DNA from: Zobellia galactanivorans
Lineage (GTDB): Bacteria; Bacteroidota; Bacteroidia; Flavobacteriales; Flavobacteriaceae
Assembly: GCF_000973105.1 (NCBI RefSeq)
Contig: NC_015844.1
Span: forward strand, 3,220,501-3,284,500
Reading direction: 5' to 3'
DNA: 64,000 nucleotides
Shown here in pieces: positions 46,093-55,573 of this stretch. Numbering within the stretch: the first letter of the stretch is position 1; the number at the start of each line of letters is the position of its first letter. Below the pieces are notes generated by a model. It was not told the DNA's origin and did not search any database. It was given only the letters and a program-made list of their open reading frames with translations. The position numbers were made by a program, and so were the translations under genes.

Positions 46093-47169
46093 ATGATAGA
46101 TAAACTCAATATAGTTAAGCAGCGTTTTGATGAGGTTTCCGACCTTATTATCCAGCCCGATATTATTTCGGACCAGAAACGTTATGTGGAATTGACCAAA
46201 GAATACTCCGATTTAAAAGAGCTTGTGGCGAAACGTGAACAGTACGTTGAGCTTATGGATAATATTCAGGAGGCAGATGAAATTATAGCGGATGGCAGTG
46301 ACGCCGAAATGGTGGAAATGGCCAAAATGCAGTTGGAGGAAGCTAAAGGAGCCCTTCCGCAATTGGAGGAGGAAATCAAGTTGATGCTTATTCCCAAGGA
46401 TCCGGAAGATGCCAAAGATGTCGTAGTCGAGATTCGGGCCGGAACAGGTGGTGATGAAGCCAGTATTTTTGCAGGGGACCTGTTTCGCATGTATACCAAA
46501 TATTGTGAGAGCAAAGGTTGGAAGACCAATGTTATCGATTTGAGCGAAGGTACCAGTGGGGGCTATAAGGAAATCCAATTTGAAGTAACGGGCAAGGATG
46601 TCTATGGAACTTTAAAATTTGAGGCGGGGGTACACCGAGTGCAACGTGTGCCGCAGACCGAGACCCAAGGTAGGGTGCATACCAGTGCGGCTACCGTTAT
46701 GGTGCTTCCGGAAGCCGAGGATTTTGATGTGCAAATCGACCCCAAAGACGTTCGAATAGATTTTTTCTGTTCTTCAGGACCTGGTGGGCAGTCTGTAAAC
46801 ACTACGTATTCAGCGGTGCGTTTAACGCATATTCCCACCGGATTGGTGGCGCAATGTCAAGACCAGAAATCACAGCACAAGAACAAAGACAAGGCCTTTA
46901 GGGTGTTGCGATCACGTTTGTACGATATGGAACTTGCCAAAAAACAGGAAGAAGATGCTGCAAAGCGAAATTCCCAGGTAAGTAGTGGTGACCGTTCGGC
47001 AAAGATTAGAACCTATAACTATCCACAAGGACGGGTTACCGATCACCGTATCGGGCTTACCTTGTACGATTTACAGAACATTATTGATGGCGATATCCAA
47101 AAGATAATCGATGAGTTGAGTTTTGTAGAAAATACCGAAAAACTAAAAGAAGCTTCCGAGATTTTCTAG
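46093..47169 (+). CDS. prfA: Peptide chain release factor 1
   Basis: 358 residues, standard length. The catalytic GGQ is in [20 protein letters not shown], about residue 233. RF1 ends translation at UAA and UAG. Conserved [20 protein letters not shown] and [15 protein letters not shown] blocks are intact. Followed 45 bp later by pyrF in the same direction. Confidence 0.97.
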   Translation: MIDKLNIVKQRFDEVSDLIIQPDIISDQKRYVELTKEYSDLKELVAKREQYVELMDNIQEADEIIADGSDAEMVEMAKMQLEEAKGALPQLEEEIKLMLIPKDPEDAKDVVVEIRAGTGGDEASIFAGDLFRMYTKYCESKGWKTNVIDLSEGTSGGYKEIQFEVTGKDVYGTLKFEAGVHRVQRVPQTETQGRVHTSAATVMVLPEAEDFDVQIDPKDVRIDFFCSSGPGGQSVNTTYSAVRLTHIPTGLVAQCQDQKSQHKNKDKAFRVLRSRLYDMELAKKQEEDAAKRNSQVSSGDRSAKIRTYNYPQGRVTDHRIGLTLYDLQNIIDGDIQKIIDELSFVENTEKLKEASEIF

Positions 47170-47214
47170 CCGACCTAAATTTTCAAGAATCTTAATTATA
47201 GCCGTAGCGATACT

Positions 47215-48024
47215 ATGACTACAGAACAACTTGTTGCCCAGATTTATAAGAAAAAATCCTTCCTCTGCATTGGTCTAGATACCGATTTGGAAAAGGTGCC
47301 GTCGCATCTGCTGGAAGAGGAAGACCCTATATTCGCCTTTAATAAGGCGATAATTGACGCGACACACGATATTTGTGTCTCGTACAAGCCGAACATTGCA
47401 TTTTATGAGGCTTATGGTATCAAGGGCTGGCAAGCCTTGGAGAAGACTATCCGCTACCTTAATGAAAATTTCCCCGAGCAATTTACAATTGCCGATGCCA
47501 AACGGGGGGATATAGGAAACACCTCTACGCGTTACGCTAAGGCTTTTTTAGAGGACTTACAGTTTGATTCGGTGACCATAGCCCCGTATATGGGAAAAGA
47601 CTCTGTAGAGCCGTTTTTGGCCTTTAAGGACAAGCATACCATATTGTTGGCCCTCACTTCGAATGTGGGTGCCTTTGATTTTCAAACTAAATTGGTGGAT
47701 GGTAAGGAATTGTACAAGACCGTTCTTGAGACCTCAAAGTCCTATGAGAATTCCGAAAACTTAATGTATGTGGTCGGTGCCACCAAGGCGGAATACCTGA
47801 AGGAGATACGACAAATCGTACCTGATAGTTTTTTGCTGGTTCCCGGAGTGGGAGCACAGGGGGGTAGTCTAAAGGATGTCTGTGAAAATGGAATGAACGA
47901 TAAGGTAGGCCTTCTTATAAATTCTTCGCGAGGTATCATATACGCCTCGGCAGAATCGGATTTTGCTGACGCGGCAAGGCACAAAGCCTTAGAGTTACAA
48001 CGTCAAATGGCCGAACTGCTATAG
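47215..48024 (+). CDS. pyrF: Orotidine 5'-phosphate decarboxylase (type 2)
   Basis: 269 residues, the longer type 2 form. The catalytic motif is [19 protein letters not shown] (about 98-116), with [10 protein letters not shown] near 207 and SSRGIIYAS near 238. It decarboxylates OMP to UMP in pyrimidine synthesis. A convergent small gene begins 12 bp past the stop. Confidence 0.96.
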   Translation: MTTEQLVAQIYKKKSFLCIGLDTDLEKVPSHLLEEEDPIFAFNKAIIDATHDICVSYKPNIAFYEAYGIKGWQALEKTIRYLNENFPEQFTIADAKRGDIGNTSTRYAKAFLEDLQFDSVTIAPYMGKDSVEPFLAFKDKHTILLALTSNVGAFDFQTKLVDGKELYKTVLETSKSYENSENLMYVVGATKAEYLKEIRQIVPDSFLLVPGVGAQGGSLKDVCENGMNDKVGLLINSSRGIIYASAESDFADAARHKALELQRQMAELL

Positions 48025-48036
48025 TTTCAGTTGAAA

Positions 48037-48234
48037 CTACTTGATCATATTCTCTAAAACTTTTTGAATCTTAAGGGCTTTTTGCTCAAAAAATTCTACC
48101 AATTTGGCATCGGTATATTTCATGTCGCTTGCCTTGCTCAAAAAAGTTTGATACTGGTACTCTAAAAGAGAAATCGCGTTTCTATTTGAAGTGATTGGGG
48201 TAACTGTTCCTACTTTGCAATACTGATTTTCCAT
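48037..48234 (-). CDS. Small hypothetical protein, 65 residues
   Basis: MENQYCKVGTVTPITSNRN followed by a largely helical, Lys-rich stretch (LEYQYQTFLSKASDMKYTDAKLVEFFEQKALKIQKVLENMIK spread over residues 24-65). It has one Cys and no signal peptide or membrane segment. Convergent with pyrF. I do not recognise it; small soluble helical proteins of this look recur in Flavobacteriaceae. Confidence 0.6.
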   Translation of the reverse strand: MENQYCKVGTVTPITSNRNAISLLEYQYQTFLSKASDMKYTDAKLVEFFEQKALKIQKVLENMIK

Positions 48235-48620
48235 AATCTTATAATCCTTTACAACAAATATACGGACGGAAATCGTCTTTGGATGTCGATAATCGCTGTA
48301 TATAGCAAAAATTAAGATGAATTGATGATTTATTTACAATTACTCAATGTGCTCGCTGAGAATCTTGTGGTGTACTTGTTAATAACTCTGATTTTCTTGT
48401 GGTTTTAACAAATTGTTTTTTGTTAAAATGATGTAGTATTACCGATCTTTTGATTGTTTTGTATCGCATTGATAATCAGATTCTTGTTTTTTGTTCCCTT
48501 TTGTTGCGTTTTTCGTTTTTTTAAGGGCGGTGTGGATTATATTTCGGGCCGTGCCTAATATTGGATCAAAAGATTTAATACATTGCAAAGTTTCCTAATT
48601 GGAAAAATCGAGAGAACACT
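48235..48620. other. A+T-rich divergent intergenic region with perfect inverted repeat
   Basis: 386 bp between divergent genes with no supported ORF. It contains a perfect 10-bp inverted repeat TTTTAACAAA (48403-48412) and TTTGTTAAAA (48419-48428) with a 6-nt centre, and GTTAATAAC at 48378-48386. Regulatory or structural role unknown. Confidence 0.5.
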
Positions 48621-49412
48621 TTGTTAAATTACGTTACATATCTGCATCAAGAGTCTGATTCTTGGGTGACCTTCGTACATGGTGCCGGAGGCAGCTCTTC
48701 CATTTGGTACAAACAGTTAAGGGAGTTTAAGAAACACTTTAATATTTTACTGTTGGACCTTAGGGGGCATGGTGATTCAAAACCGAGTCTAAAGGACGCC
48801 TTCGACGATAAATACACCTTTGATTATATTACAGAGGATATTTTAGAGGTGTTGGACTATCTGAAAATTCAAAAATCACATTTTATCGGTATTTCCCTGG
48901 GTACGGTGCTTATAAGAAATTTGGCCGAGAAACATCCCGATCGTGTGGAAAGCATGGTTTTGGGTGGGGCTATTATCCGGTTGGATATGCGATTTAGGAT
49001 TTTAATGGGCTTTGGAGGGCTTTTTAAGTCCTTGGTACCTTATATATGGCTCTATAAATTATTTACGTTTGCCATCATGCCGGATGGAAACCATAAAGAG
49101 TCGCGCTTACTTTTTGTGAGGGAGGCCAAGCGAATGTATCAGAAGGAATTTGTAAGATGGTACAAGATGGGTTCGCAAATCAATAGGCTCTTGCGTTTCT
49201 TCAGGGCAGGGGATGTTGATATTCCTACACTTTATGTGATGGGGGGTGAAGATTATCTTTTTCTACCTTCTGTCAAGAAAATGGTCCAAAAACAATCTCA
49301 GTCGAGCTTGTTGACCATTGAGCATTGCGGGCACGTAGTGAACGTAGAACAGCCGCAACTCTTCAATCGCTTTGTTATTGACTTTGTTTCCGATGTCAAT
49401 AGGGGGTATTAG
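48621..49412 (+). CDS. Alpha/beta hydrolase
   Basis: 263 residues, starting at TTG (MLNYVTYLHQ). The oxyanion motif is FVHGAGGSSSIW (18-29), the nucleophile elbow is GISLG with Ser92, an Asp in the GGEDYLF turn (about 209) and His in CGHVVNVEQP (about 239) complete the triad. It resembles lipase/esterase or dehalogenase-like small hydrolases. No signal peptide. Substrate unknown. Confidence 0.85.
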   Translation: MLNYVTYLHQESDSWVTFVHGAGGSSSIWYKQLREFKKHFNILLLDLRGHGDSKPSLKDAFDDKYTFDYITEDILEVLDYLKIQKSHFIGISLGTVLIRNLAEKHPDRVESMVLGGAIIRLDMRFRILMGFGGLFKSLVPYIWLYKLFTFAIMPDGNHKESRLLFVREAKRMYQKEFVRWYKMGSQINRLLRFFRAGDVDIPTLYVMGGEDYLFLPSVKKMVQKQSQSSLLTIEHCGHVVNVEQPQLFNRFVIDFVSDVNRGY

Positions 49413-49482
49413 ATTCTAAATTGTCAAGAAATCCATTATTTTTTGAAATCGGGGGCGATGTTCTTTTCTGTGGAAAAGGCAC

Positions 49483-49509
49483 AAAAAAACCGGTGCTCCC
49501 ACCGGTTTT
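49483..49509 (-). terminator. Terminator
   Basis: A 9-bp stem (49486-49494 with 49501-49509) with seven T residues following on the minus strand, so it probably serves the DUF4197 gene 160 bp upstream. The plus-strand tail has four T residues. Confidence 0.7.
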
Positions 49510-49671
49510 AAACTAACTAACTCAAAAATTACTAACTCAAAATATTCAATATTTTAATCTTAAACCTATGGTGTTCGATCAAAGGTCGCGGATAAGTTGT
49601 CTTTGAAGACTTCTTATGAGTTTAACGGGTTAATTTTCAAGTTATTGTAAGGTTTGTGCTAAATATTTTTT

Positions 49672-50376
49672 TTAATCCTGAAGGCTAAAAACACGCTTTA
49701 AAAGATCGGTTGTACGCGAAGCGGCATTGTTTCTTATTTCTTTTTCCTCGACCGCGATCATGGTGTAAACGCCCTTGAGTGCTTCTTGGGTAACATAGTC
49801 GGTCAAATCAGGGTTTACCTTCTTTGTAAGGGGTATGCTATTGTATTTTGAGATGAGGTTGCTCCATACCTTATCGGCACCTACTTTGTCGAAAGAATTT
49901 TTGATGACGGGGTTGAATTTGGCGTAGAGTTGGGTTTGTGTGGCCGAGGTGAGGTATTGGGTGGCGGCATCGTCACTACCTAATAAAATGTTCTTGGCGT
50001 CATTGAAGGTGATACCTTTTACCGCATCGACAAAAATAGGGGTAGCTTCACCTACGGCATCTTCAGCGGCCCTATTGATTACCTTTAAGCCTTCGTCGGC
50101 CAAATTTCCAAGTCCGATATCGCGAAGGGTCTTATCTACTTTTTGAAGTTCCTCGGGTAAAAGAATCTTTACGGCTTCGTTTTTTAGGAAGCCGTCTTCT
50201 TGTGTGAGCTTGCTCACTTGGCTTTTGATCCCTTTGTCAAGGGCTTGTCGTAGGCCGGCGGCAATTTGGTCATTGCCGAGGGCGGTTTGTCCTTGGGGCA
50301 ATTGGTCTATAACTTGTTGAAGCTCGCCACAGGCCGTTAGGTTCAATGCGAGAAATAAGAGAAATATTTTTTTCAT
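49672..50376 (-). CDS. DUF4197 lipoprotein
   Basis: 234 residues. The signal peptide ends ALNLTAC (Cys16). The rest matches DUF4197, a helical domain of about 200 residues: AAGLRQALDKGI, EDGFLKNEAVKILLPEEL, DAKNILLGSDDAATQYL, and DYVTQEALKGVYTMIAVEEKEIR. Function unknown; secreted or periplasmic. Alone, transcribed toward the terminator at 49483. Confidence 0.9.
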   Translation of the reverse strand: MKKIFLLFLALNLTACGELQQVIDQLPQGQTALGNDQIAAGLRQALDKGIKSQVSKLTQEDGFLKNEAVKILLPEELQKVDKTLRDIGLGNLADEGLKVINRAAEDAVGEATPIFVDAVKGITFNDAKNILLGSDDAATQYLTSATQTQLYAKFNPVIKNSFDKVGADKVWSNLISKYNSIPLTKKVNPDLTDYVTQEALKGVYTMIAVEEKEIRNNAASRTTDLLKRVFSLQD

Positions 50377-50461
50377 AGCTGCTTTTTTATCTATTAGGAA
50401 AATAAAAGTGTGGCCTACCCAAATGGGTACGCCTTTACTTTCTTTTATGGTTCGAATTATA

Positions 50462-51313
50462 TTACGAAAAAATGACGGTCTTATTGTTGTAGACCATGGT
50501 CTTTCTTAGAATATGTAGTTTAACGGCCCTTGAAAGCACGATTTTTTCAAGATCACGGCCCTTGGCGATAAAGTCTTTGATGCTATGGGCGTGGGTTACC
50601 GTAGTAACGTCTTGTTCTATGATCGGGCCCGCATCGAGTTCTTCGGTAACGTAATGGCTGGTGGCCCCAATGATCTTGACACCGCGTTTAAAGGCTGCGT
50701 GATAGGGTTTGGCTCCCGCAAATGCCGGAAGAAACGAGTGGTGGATATTGATAATACGATTGGGGAAGTTACTAATGATTTTCGGACTTACAATTTGCAT
50801 ATACCTCGCCAAAACAATAAAGTCTACGCCGTGTTTCTTGAGTAGTTCCAATTGTTTCGTCTCCGCTTCGGCTTTGGTGTCCTTGGTTACGGGTATGTGG
50901 TAGAACGGAATGTCAAATTGTTCGGCAATAGGCTTAAGGTCGGGGTGGTTGCTGATAATGAAAGGAATCTCCACCTCGAGCTCACTAGAGTTGAACCGGC
51001 TTAAAAGGTCGTATAAACAGTGATTGTATTTTGATACGAAAATGGCCATCTTGGGCTTTATGCCGGCTTCATGCAAGCTCCATTGCATGTTGTATCGGTC
51101 GGCTAGTTCTTTTTGGAATTCCTTCTTGAACGTTTCTTTGGAAAACGTCGAAAGGTCAAAGTCACTGTCTAGACGCATAAAGAAAACATTTGCTTCTTTG
51201 TCGACATGTTGGTCTAAATATATGATGTTGCCATGGTGCTGATGTATGAAATTCGTGACAGCACTTATGATTCCCGCTTGATCGGGACAATGGATAAGAA
51301 TGGTCGTTTTCAA
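50462..51313 (-). CDS. purU: Formyltetrahydrofolate deformylase
   Basis: 283 residues. An N-terminal ACT domain (ILIHCPDQAGIISAVTNFIHQHHGNI, 4-29) is followed by a formyltransferase-fold domain with the catalytic Asn/His/Asp set: NIHHSFLPAFAGAKPYH and ATSHYVTEELDAGPIIEQ. It hydrolyses 10-formyl-THF to formate and THF, feeding purine synthesis. No operon partner is visible. Confidence 0.94.
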   Translation of the reverse strand: MKTTILIHCPDQAGIISAVTNFIHQHHGNIIYLDQHVDKEANVFFMRLDSDFDLSTFSKETFKKEFQKELADRYNMQWSLHEAGIKPKMAIFVSKYNHCLYDLLSRFNSSELEVEIPFIISNHPDLKPIAEQFDIPFYHIPVTKDTKAEAETKQLELLKKHGVDFIVLARYMQIVSPKIISNFPNRIINIHHSFLPAFAGAKPYHAAFKRGVKIIGATSHYVTEELDAGPIIEQDVTTVTHAHSIKDFIAKGRDLEKIVLSRAVKLHILRKTMVYNNKTVIFS

Positions 51314-51401
51314 AATCGATAGTTTAAAAATTCAAAATTAGAACTTTAAACTAACAATTTTAGTATAATTCGGGTTTTAAAACAAAATGGGGTACAGGGA
51401 C

Positions 51402-51815
51402 TTAATTCCAGTAATTGGAGCCTCCATCGGGAAATGAACTTCGCCACTTTTTAAACGAACGTCTAAAGCTTTTGATTTCTTTTCGCAGTAGATTAAGGTA
51501 TTCTTTTTCCTTTACACCATCTTTTTCAAGACCGGTACAATACGAATTAATGTTTCGTATCATGATATTGATAAAGCTGGCGCTCCTCATCCGTTCGATA
51601 TGGCAACCGCTTATTTCGGCCAAGGCAATCTTCTTAGGTATCAGAATGGCATCGGTCAATAGTGAATCGGCAATGCTATCCCTATGGCTATTAGATTGGT
51701 AGAGTTTTAGAAGGTCTTTGTTCAAAGAAACATACGAAGCAATTTCCCTACTCATATGGCAGAGCTCTAGCGCTTTTTTATAGACGGGTATGTCGCGAAG
51801 ATTCTTGTAAGACAT
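51402..51815 (-). CDS. Four-helix-bundle-like hypothetical protein
   Basis: 137 residues, wholly alpha-helical with strong amphipathic pattern (IPVYKKALELCHMSREIASYV; RDSIADSLLTDAILIPKKIALAE; SASFINIMIRNINSYCTGL; YLNLLRKEIKSFRRSFKKW). It is reminiscent of the bAvd/23S-intervening-sequence four-helix proteins, though no retroelement or 23S gene is near. Divergent from the Lrp gene at 51942. Function unknown. Confidence 0.65.
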   Translation of the reverse strand: MSYKNLRDIPVYKKALELCHMSREIASYVSLNKDLLKLYQSNSHRDSIADSLLTDAILIPKKIALAEISGCHIERMRSASFINIMIRNINSYCTGLEKDGVKEKEYLNLLRKEIKSFRRSFKKWRSSFPDGGSNYWN

Positions 51816-51941
51816 TTTTCTTTTACTAGCAATTTTGTTTCATAAAGTTACGGCCAGTTTCGAACTTTTATCTTTAGAATCGAAAGCGATTTCATATATT
51901 AGCTTTAGATTATAAGGTTTTTATAACTTTTAGACACGAAA

Positions 51942-52388
51942 ATGAATATAGATGATTTAAACTGGAAAATACTCAAATGTCTTCAGGCAAATGCGCGTGA
52001 AACCTTTGCCGATATCGGAAGGAAAGTCGGCTTAACGGCACCGGCAGTGGCGGAGCGAATCAAGAAGATGGAAGACCTGGGAATTATAGAGGGATATATT
52101 ACTAAAGTGTCACATGCAAAGACGGGACATCATTTAAAGGCCATTATTACCCTTAGGGCCTTTATGGGGAAATTAAAACCCTTTTTAGAGATGGTGAAGA
52201 CCTATAAAGAGGTGGTGAACTGCTACAGGATTACGGGTAACGAGAACATTGTAATGGAGGTAGTGCTGAAAGATCAGTTTCATTTGGAACGCTTTATCGA
52301 TAAGCTGATTCAGTATGGGGAAACACGTACCCATATTATCCTTTCCAATGTGGTGTCAAGTGCGCCTATCGGGAAGAACACTTTTTAA
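51942..52388 (+). CDS. Lrp/AsnC family transcriptional regulator
   Basis: 148 residues. The N-terminal helix-turn-helix (NIDDLNWKILKCLQANARETFADIGRKVGLTAPAVAERIKKMEDLGIIEGY, residues 1-52) is followed by an AsnC_trans_reg ligand-binding domain (VSHAKTGHHLKAIITL to the end). It binds an amino acid or related effector; the target could be the divergent gene at 51402 (inference). Confidence 0.93.
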   Translation: MNIDDLNWKILKCLQANARETFADIGRKVGLTAPAVAERIKKMEDLGIIEGYITKVSHAKTGHHLKAIITLRAFMGKLKPFLEMVKTYKEVVNCYRITGNENIVMEVVLKDQFHLERFIDKLIQYGETRTHIILSNVVSSAPIGKNTF

Positions 52389-52494
52389 AAATGTAACCTA
52401 TTTTTTGGCAATTGGTCTTTAATTCGTGGTGTGGGCTATTTAAGAGTTCCTTATATTTAGCTTTCCGTTTTTTCGGAAGGACACACTGTACGAA

Positions 52495-54564
52495 ATGAAA
52501 CAATTGGGATTCTTGGCAATGCTGCTGTCTTCTTTTGGGCTATGGGCCCAAATACGCGTCGATGATACCACATATTCGGTGGAAGAATTGGTTCGTGATA
52601 TCTTGGTGGATAGTAATTGTGCGGAAACATCCAATTATAGTTCAAAAACCGGGTCTGCGGAAGGTTTGAACGGTATTGGCTATTTTCAGGCCAATGGCAC
52701 CGATTTTCCGTACGAGGAAGGTATTGTTCTTAGTACGGGGCGTGCCAAATTGGCCGAAGGCCCAAATGTCGATATCCATGATTCTGGTAGCGAAACGTGG
52801 GCCGGTGACGACGATTTACGGGCCATTACTAATTCTGACGCACTTTATAACGCCTCTTACATTCAATTTGATTTTGTTCCGTATGCGGACCGTATCACTT
52901 TCAATTTCCTGTTTGCTTCCGAAGAATACCAAGAGAACTTTCAATGTGTTTTTGGCGATGTCTTCGCTTTTATCTTGACCGACTCAAAAGGGGTCTCCAA
53001 AAATTTGGCGGTTATTCCGAATAGTGAACTTCCCGTTAGGGTAACCACGATAAGACCAGGGGTAAATGAGGAATGCTTGCCGCGTAATCTTGAATACTTT
53101 GATAAGATAAACGATGAAAATTCGGCTATATCTTTTCATGGGCAGACCAAAAGCTTTACGGCTGAATCAAAAGTGGTGCCCGGCGATGCTTATAATATAA
53201 AACTGGTGATTGCCGATAACCGCGATTCGCAGGTAGATTCGGCAGTATTTCTGGAGGCGGGAAGTTTTACTTTAGGGGCTGATCTAGGTGAAAATAGAAC
53301 GGTGGAAGATGGTAATCCAATGTGTATTGGAGAGACGATAGTTTTGGATGCGACCGCTCAAGGTGTAAGTGATTATAGGTGGTATAAAGATGAAGTTGAG
53401 CGGGTCGAATGGGCCGGGTTGTCCAAGGTTGATGTTGCCGAAAGTGGGAAGTTTAGTGTAGATGTGGGGTTTTCCACATCTTGCGTCGCCAACGGAGGCT
53501 TGACACTTGAGTTTATTCTACCGCCTCAAATCATGTCGCCCCCTGTTTCTTTGAATTTTTGTGATGTCGATGCCACGGGTAAGCAGGTCGTTGACCTTAC
53601 TGTTAATTCTGAACTCATATTGGGAGGGCAAGACCCTAAAATTTATCAGGTTACCTACTACTTGTCGGAAGAAGATGCACGGGCTTTTAAAAATGCTATA
53701 GGGAATCCGACCGCGTATGAATTGAGCAATGCTTCCGAAACGGTCTTTGTTCGAATATCGTCAGGAAATAGTTGTTACGAAATTGCAACGTTTGAATTGA
53801 AATTATTGGGAATTGATTTCCGGTCTGAGCTTCAAGAGGAATATGTCTTGTGTTTGGGGGCTGACGGGGAAACCCTTGAACCCTTGCCGGTTTTGGATAC
53901 GGGGTTATCCACATCGGTATACAGCTTTGCTTGGTATAGAGGGGAGTTGTCCCCTGAAAACAAGATTGCCGATGCTAGCGATGCTTCTTTTACGGCAAGC
54001 GAAGCGGGTACTTATATTGTGCAACTTCAAAATATGGAGTTGGGGTGTGAATTTTCTTTGGCTGCCCGGGTGTTTGTTTCTCCTCGTGCGAAAGTGTTTG
54101 AAATTGATTTTGTTTCGGATCCCTTCGCCGAGAATACCACAATCGATATTGTGGCTGAAGGAGATGGGAATTATCTCTACAGTGTAGATGGCCTTGATTT
54201 TACCTCCGTTAATAGGTTCGAGGGCTTGTCGGCGGGGGAGCATACGGCGTACATAACCGATGCGTACAAGTGTAGCGTGCTTTCAAAAAAGTTTATGGTC
54301 GTTGATTTTCCGAGGTTCTTTAGCCCCAATGGTGATGGGGTCAATGATACATGGTCTATTATAAATGTTCCCCAAATGGAAAACCCCGAGGTGACGATTT
54401 ATAATCAATACGGTATGCTGATGCGTCAATTGAGCGGGAATCTTGCATGGGACGGTACGTTCAACGGTGGTGCTGCCCCTTCGAATGATTATTGGTTCAG
54501 GATAGAATATACCAAAGATGGGGAGCGAAAGGAGTTTAAGAGCCATTTCTCCCTAAAAAGATAA
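52495..54564 (+). CDS. T9SS type B sorting protein with choice-of-anchor L domain
   Basis: 689 residues. A signal peptide (about 1-19, LLSSFGLWAQ) is followed by a choice-of-anchor L domain (about 40-260) with FPYEEGIVLSTGRAKLAEGPN, DLRAITN and ITFNFLFASEEYQENF. Two or three Ig/PKD-like modules with WYKDE and WYRGELS follow, and the C-terminus (about 600-689) is the type B sorting domain: FPRFFSPNGDGVNDTWSI, NQYGMLMRQL, WDGTFNGGAAPSNDYWFRI, FSLKR. A surface or secreted adhesin is inferred. Confidence 0.92.
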   Translation: MKQLGFLAMLLSSFGLWAQIRVDDTTYSVEELVRDILVDSNCAETSNYSSKTGSAEGLNGIGYFQANGTDFPYEEGIVLSTGRAKLAEGPNVDIHDSGSETWAGDDDLRAITNSDALYNASYIQFDFVPYADRITFNFLFASEEYQENFQCVFGDVFAFILTDSKGVSKNLAVIPNSELPVRVTTIRPGVNEECLPRNLEYFDKINDENSAISFHGQTKSFTAESKVVPGDAYNIKLVIADNRDSQVDSAVFLEAGSFTLGADLGENRTVEDGNPMCIGETIVLDATAQGVSDYRWYKDEVERVEWAGLSKVDVAESGKFSVDVGFSTSCVANGGLTLEFILPPQIMSPPVSLNFCDVDATGKQVVDLTVNSELILGGQDPKIYQVTYYLSEEDARAFKNAIGNPTAYELSNASETVFVRISSGNSCYEIATFELKLLGIDFRSELQEEYVLCLGADGETLEPLPVLDTGLSTSVYSFAWYRGELSPENKIADASDASFTASEAGTYIVQLQNMELGCEFSLAARVFVSPRAKVFEIDFVSDPFAENTTIDIVAEGDGNYLYSVDGLDFTSVNRFEGLSAGEHTAYITDAYKCSVLSKKFMVVDFPRFFSPNGDGVNDTWSIINVPQMENPEVTIYNQYGMLMRQLSGNLAWDGTFNGGAAPSNDYWFRIEYTKDGERKEFKSHFSLKR

Positions 54565-54669
54565 TCGCTGCCTTGTATATGTCCGTGTTATACCTGTAAT
54601 TTTTTGTGATTTTTAATAAAAACACAAACTTTCTGTAGGAGAACGCTCGCTAATTATTAATTTTAATTT

Positions 54670-55494
54670 ATGGATTTGGATAAAATTAATGAGTACGCTC
54701 AAATCGCAATAGATAAGGCGGTTTTCTATATACCTCGAATTTTCTTGGCCGGAATTATTTTATGGATCGGCTTTAAGGTGGCCGCGAAAGTGGTCGACCT
54801 CGTAAGAAAAGCGTTGGAACGAACGGGTTTCTCGGAAACCTTGCGTCCCTTTTTGTCATCGATAGTGGGGGTGCTTTTAAAGGGAACGGTTCTATTTGTT
54901 ATAGCGACGGTGCTCGGTGCAGACCTTACGGGACTTTTTGCGATACTGGCCGCGGCAGCATTTGCCGTGGGTATGGCCTTACAGGGTAGCTTGGGAAATT
55001 TTGCCTCGGGCATCTTGATTTTGACGTTAAAGCCGTTTAAGGTAAACGATTGGATCCAGGTAGAGGATAAGTTCGGTAGGGTAGTGGAAATTGGTATTTT
55101 TAGTACCGATGTGCTGACGCCGGGCAATAAAATATTGATCATTCCCAATTCAATGATTACCGAATCGGTGGTGACCAATTATTCGGAAAAGGGTATGATC
55201 AGGTTGGAACTTGAGGTTACCATGCCTTATGAAGAAAGCTTTCCCAAGGTAAGGGAGGTGTTGGCAAGCTCGCTAAAGGAAGTTTCAAAAATTCTTCCCC
55301 AGCCCGAACCTGAAATCGGTATTTTAGATTTTGATTCGCACAACGTGCGATTAATTGTAAGGCCATACGTGTTGCCCGATGACTTTTGGGAGGTAACGTT
55401 TAATGCCAATAAAGCTATCAAGAAGGCCTTTAGCAGCAATGGTGTTAAAGTGGCTTACTCCGAAGGAGTGGAGATAGGTAAGATAGGCGAGTAG
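54670..55494 (+). CDS. Small-conductance mechanosensitive channel (MscS)
   Basis: 274 residues, typical of the compact MscS type. Three membrane helices lie in 15-125; the pore-lining TM3 has the Ala/Gly-rich GLFAILAAAAFAVGMALQGSLGNFASG pattern. The beta domain follows with FKVNDWIQVEDKFGRVVEIGIF and a C-terminal alpha/beta region. It opens under membrane tension to release solutes. Not in an obvious operon. Confidence 0.94.
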   Translation: MDLDKINEYAQIAIDKAVFYIPRIFLAGIILWIGFKVAAKVVDLVRKALERTGFSETLRPFLSSIVGVLLKGTVLFVIATVLGADLTGLFAILAAAAFAVGMALQGSLGNFASGILILTLKPFKVNDWIQVEDKFGRVVEIGIFSTDVLTPGNKILIIPNSMITESVVTNYSEKGMIRLELEVTMPYEESFPKVREVLASSLKEVSKILPQPEPEIGILDFDSHNVRLIVRPYVLPDDFWEVTFNANKAIKKAFSSNGVKVAYSEGVEIGKIGE

Positions 55495-55573
55495 GTGTAT
55501 TGTGGTGCATGGAGCTTGGCATATCGGATGAATGCCGTTATTTTTTGGCTAGATTTTTGATGATTCTATTTTT

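Noticed and set aside
48235-48620. Possible replication origin (A+T-rich, GTTAATAAC, one near-DnaA box)
   Set aside because: Only a single weak DnaA-box-like sequence and no dnaA or other origin genes nearby; skew could not be calculated.
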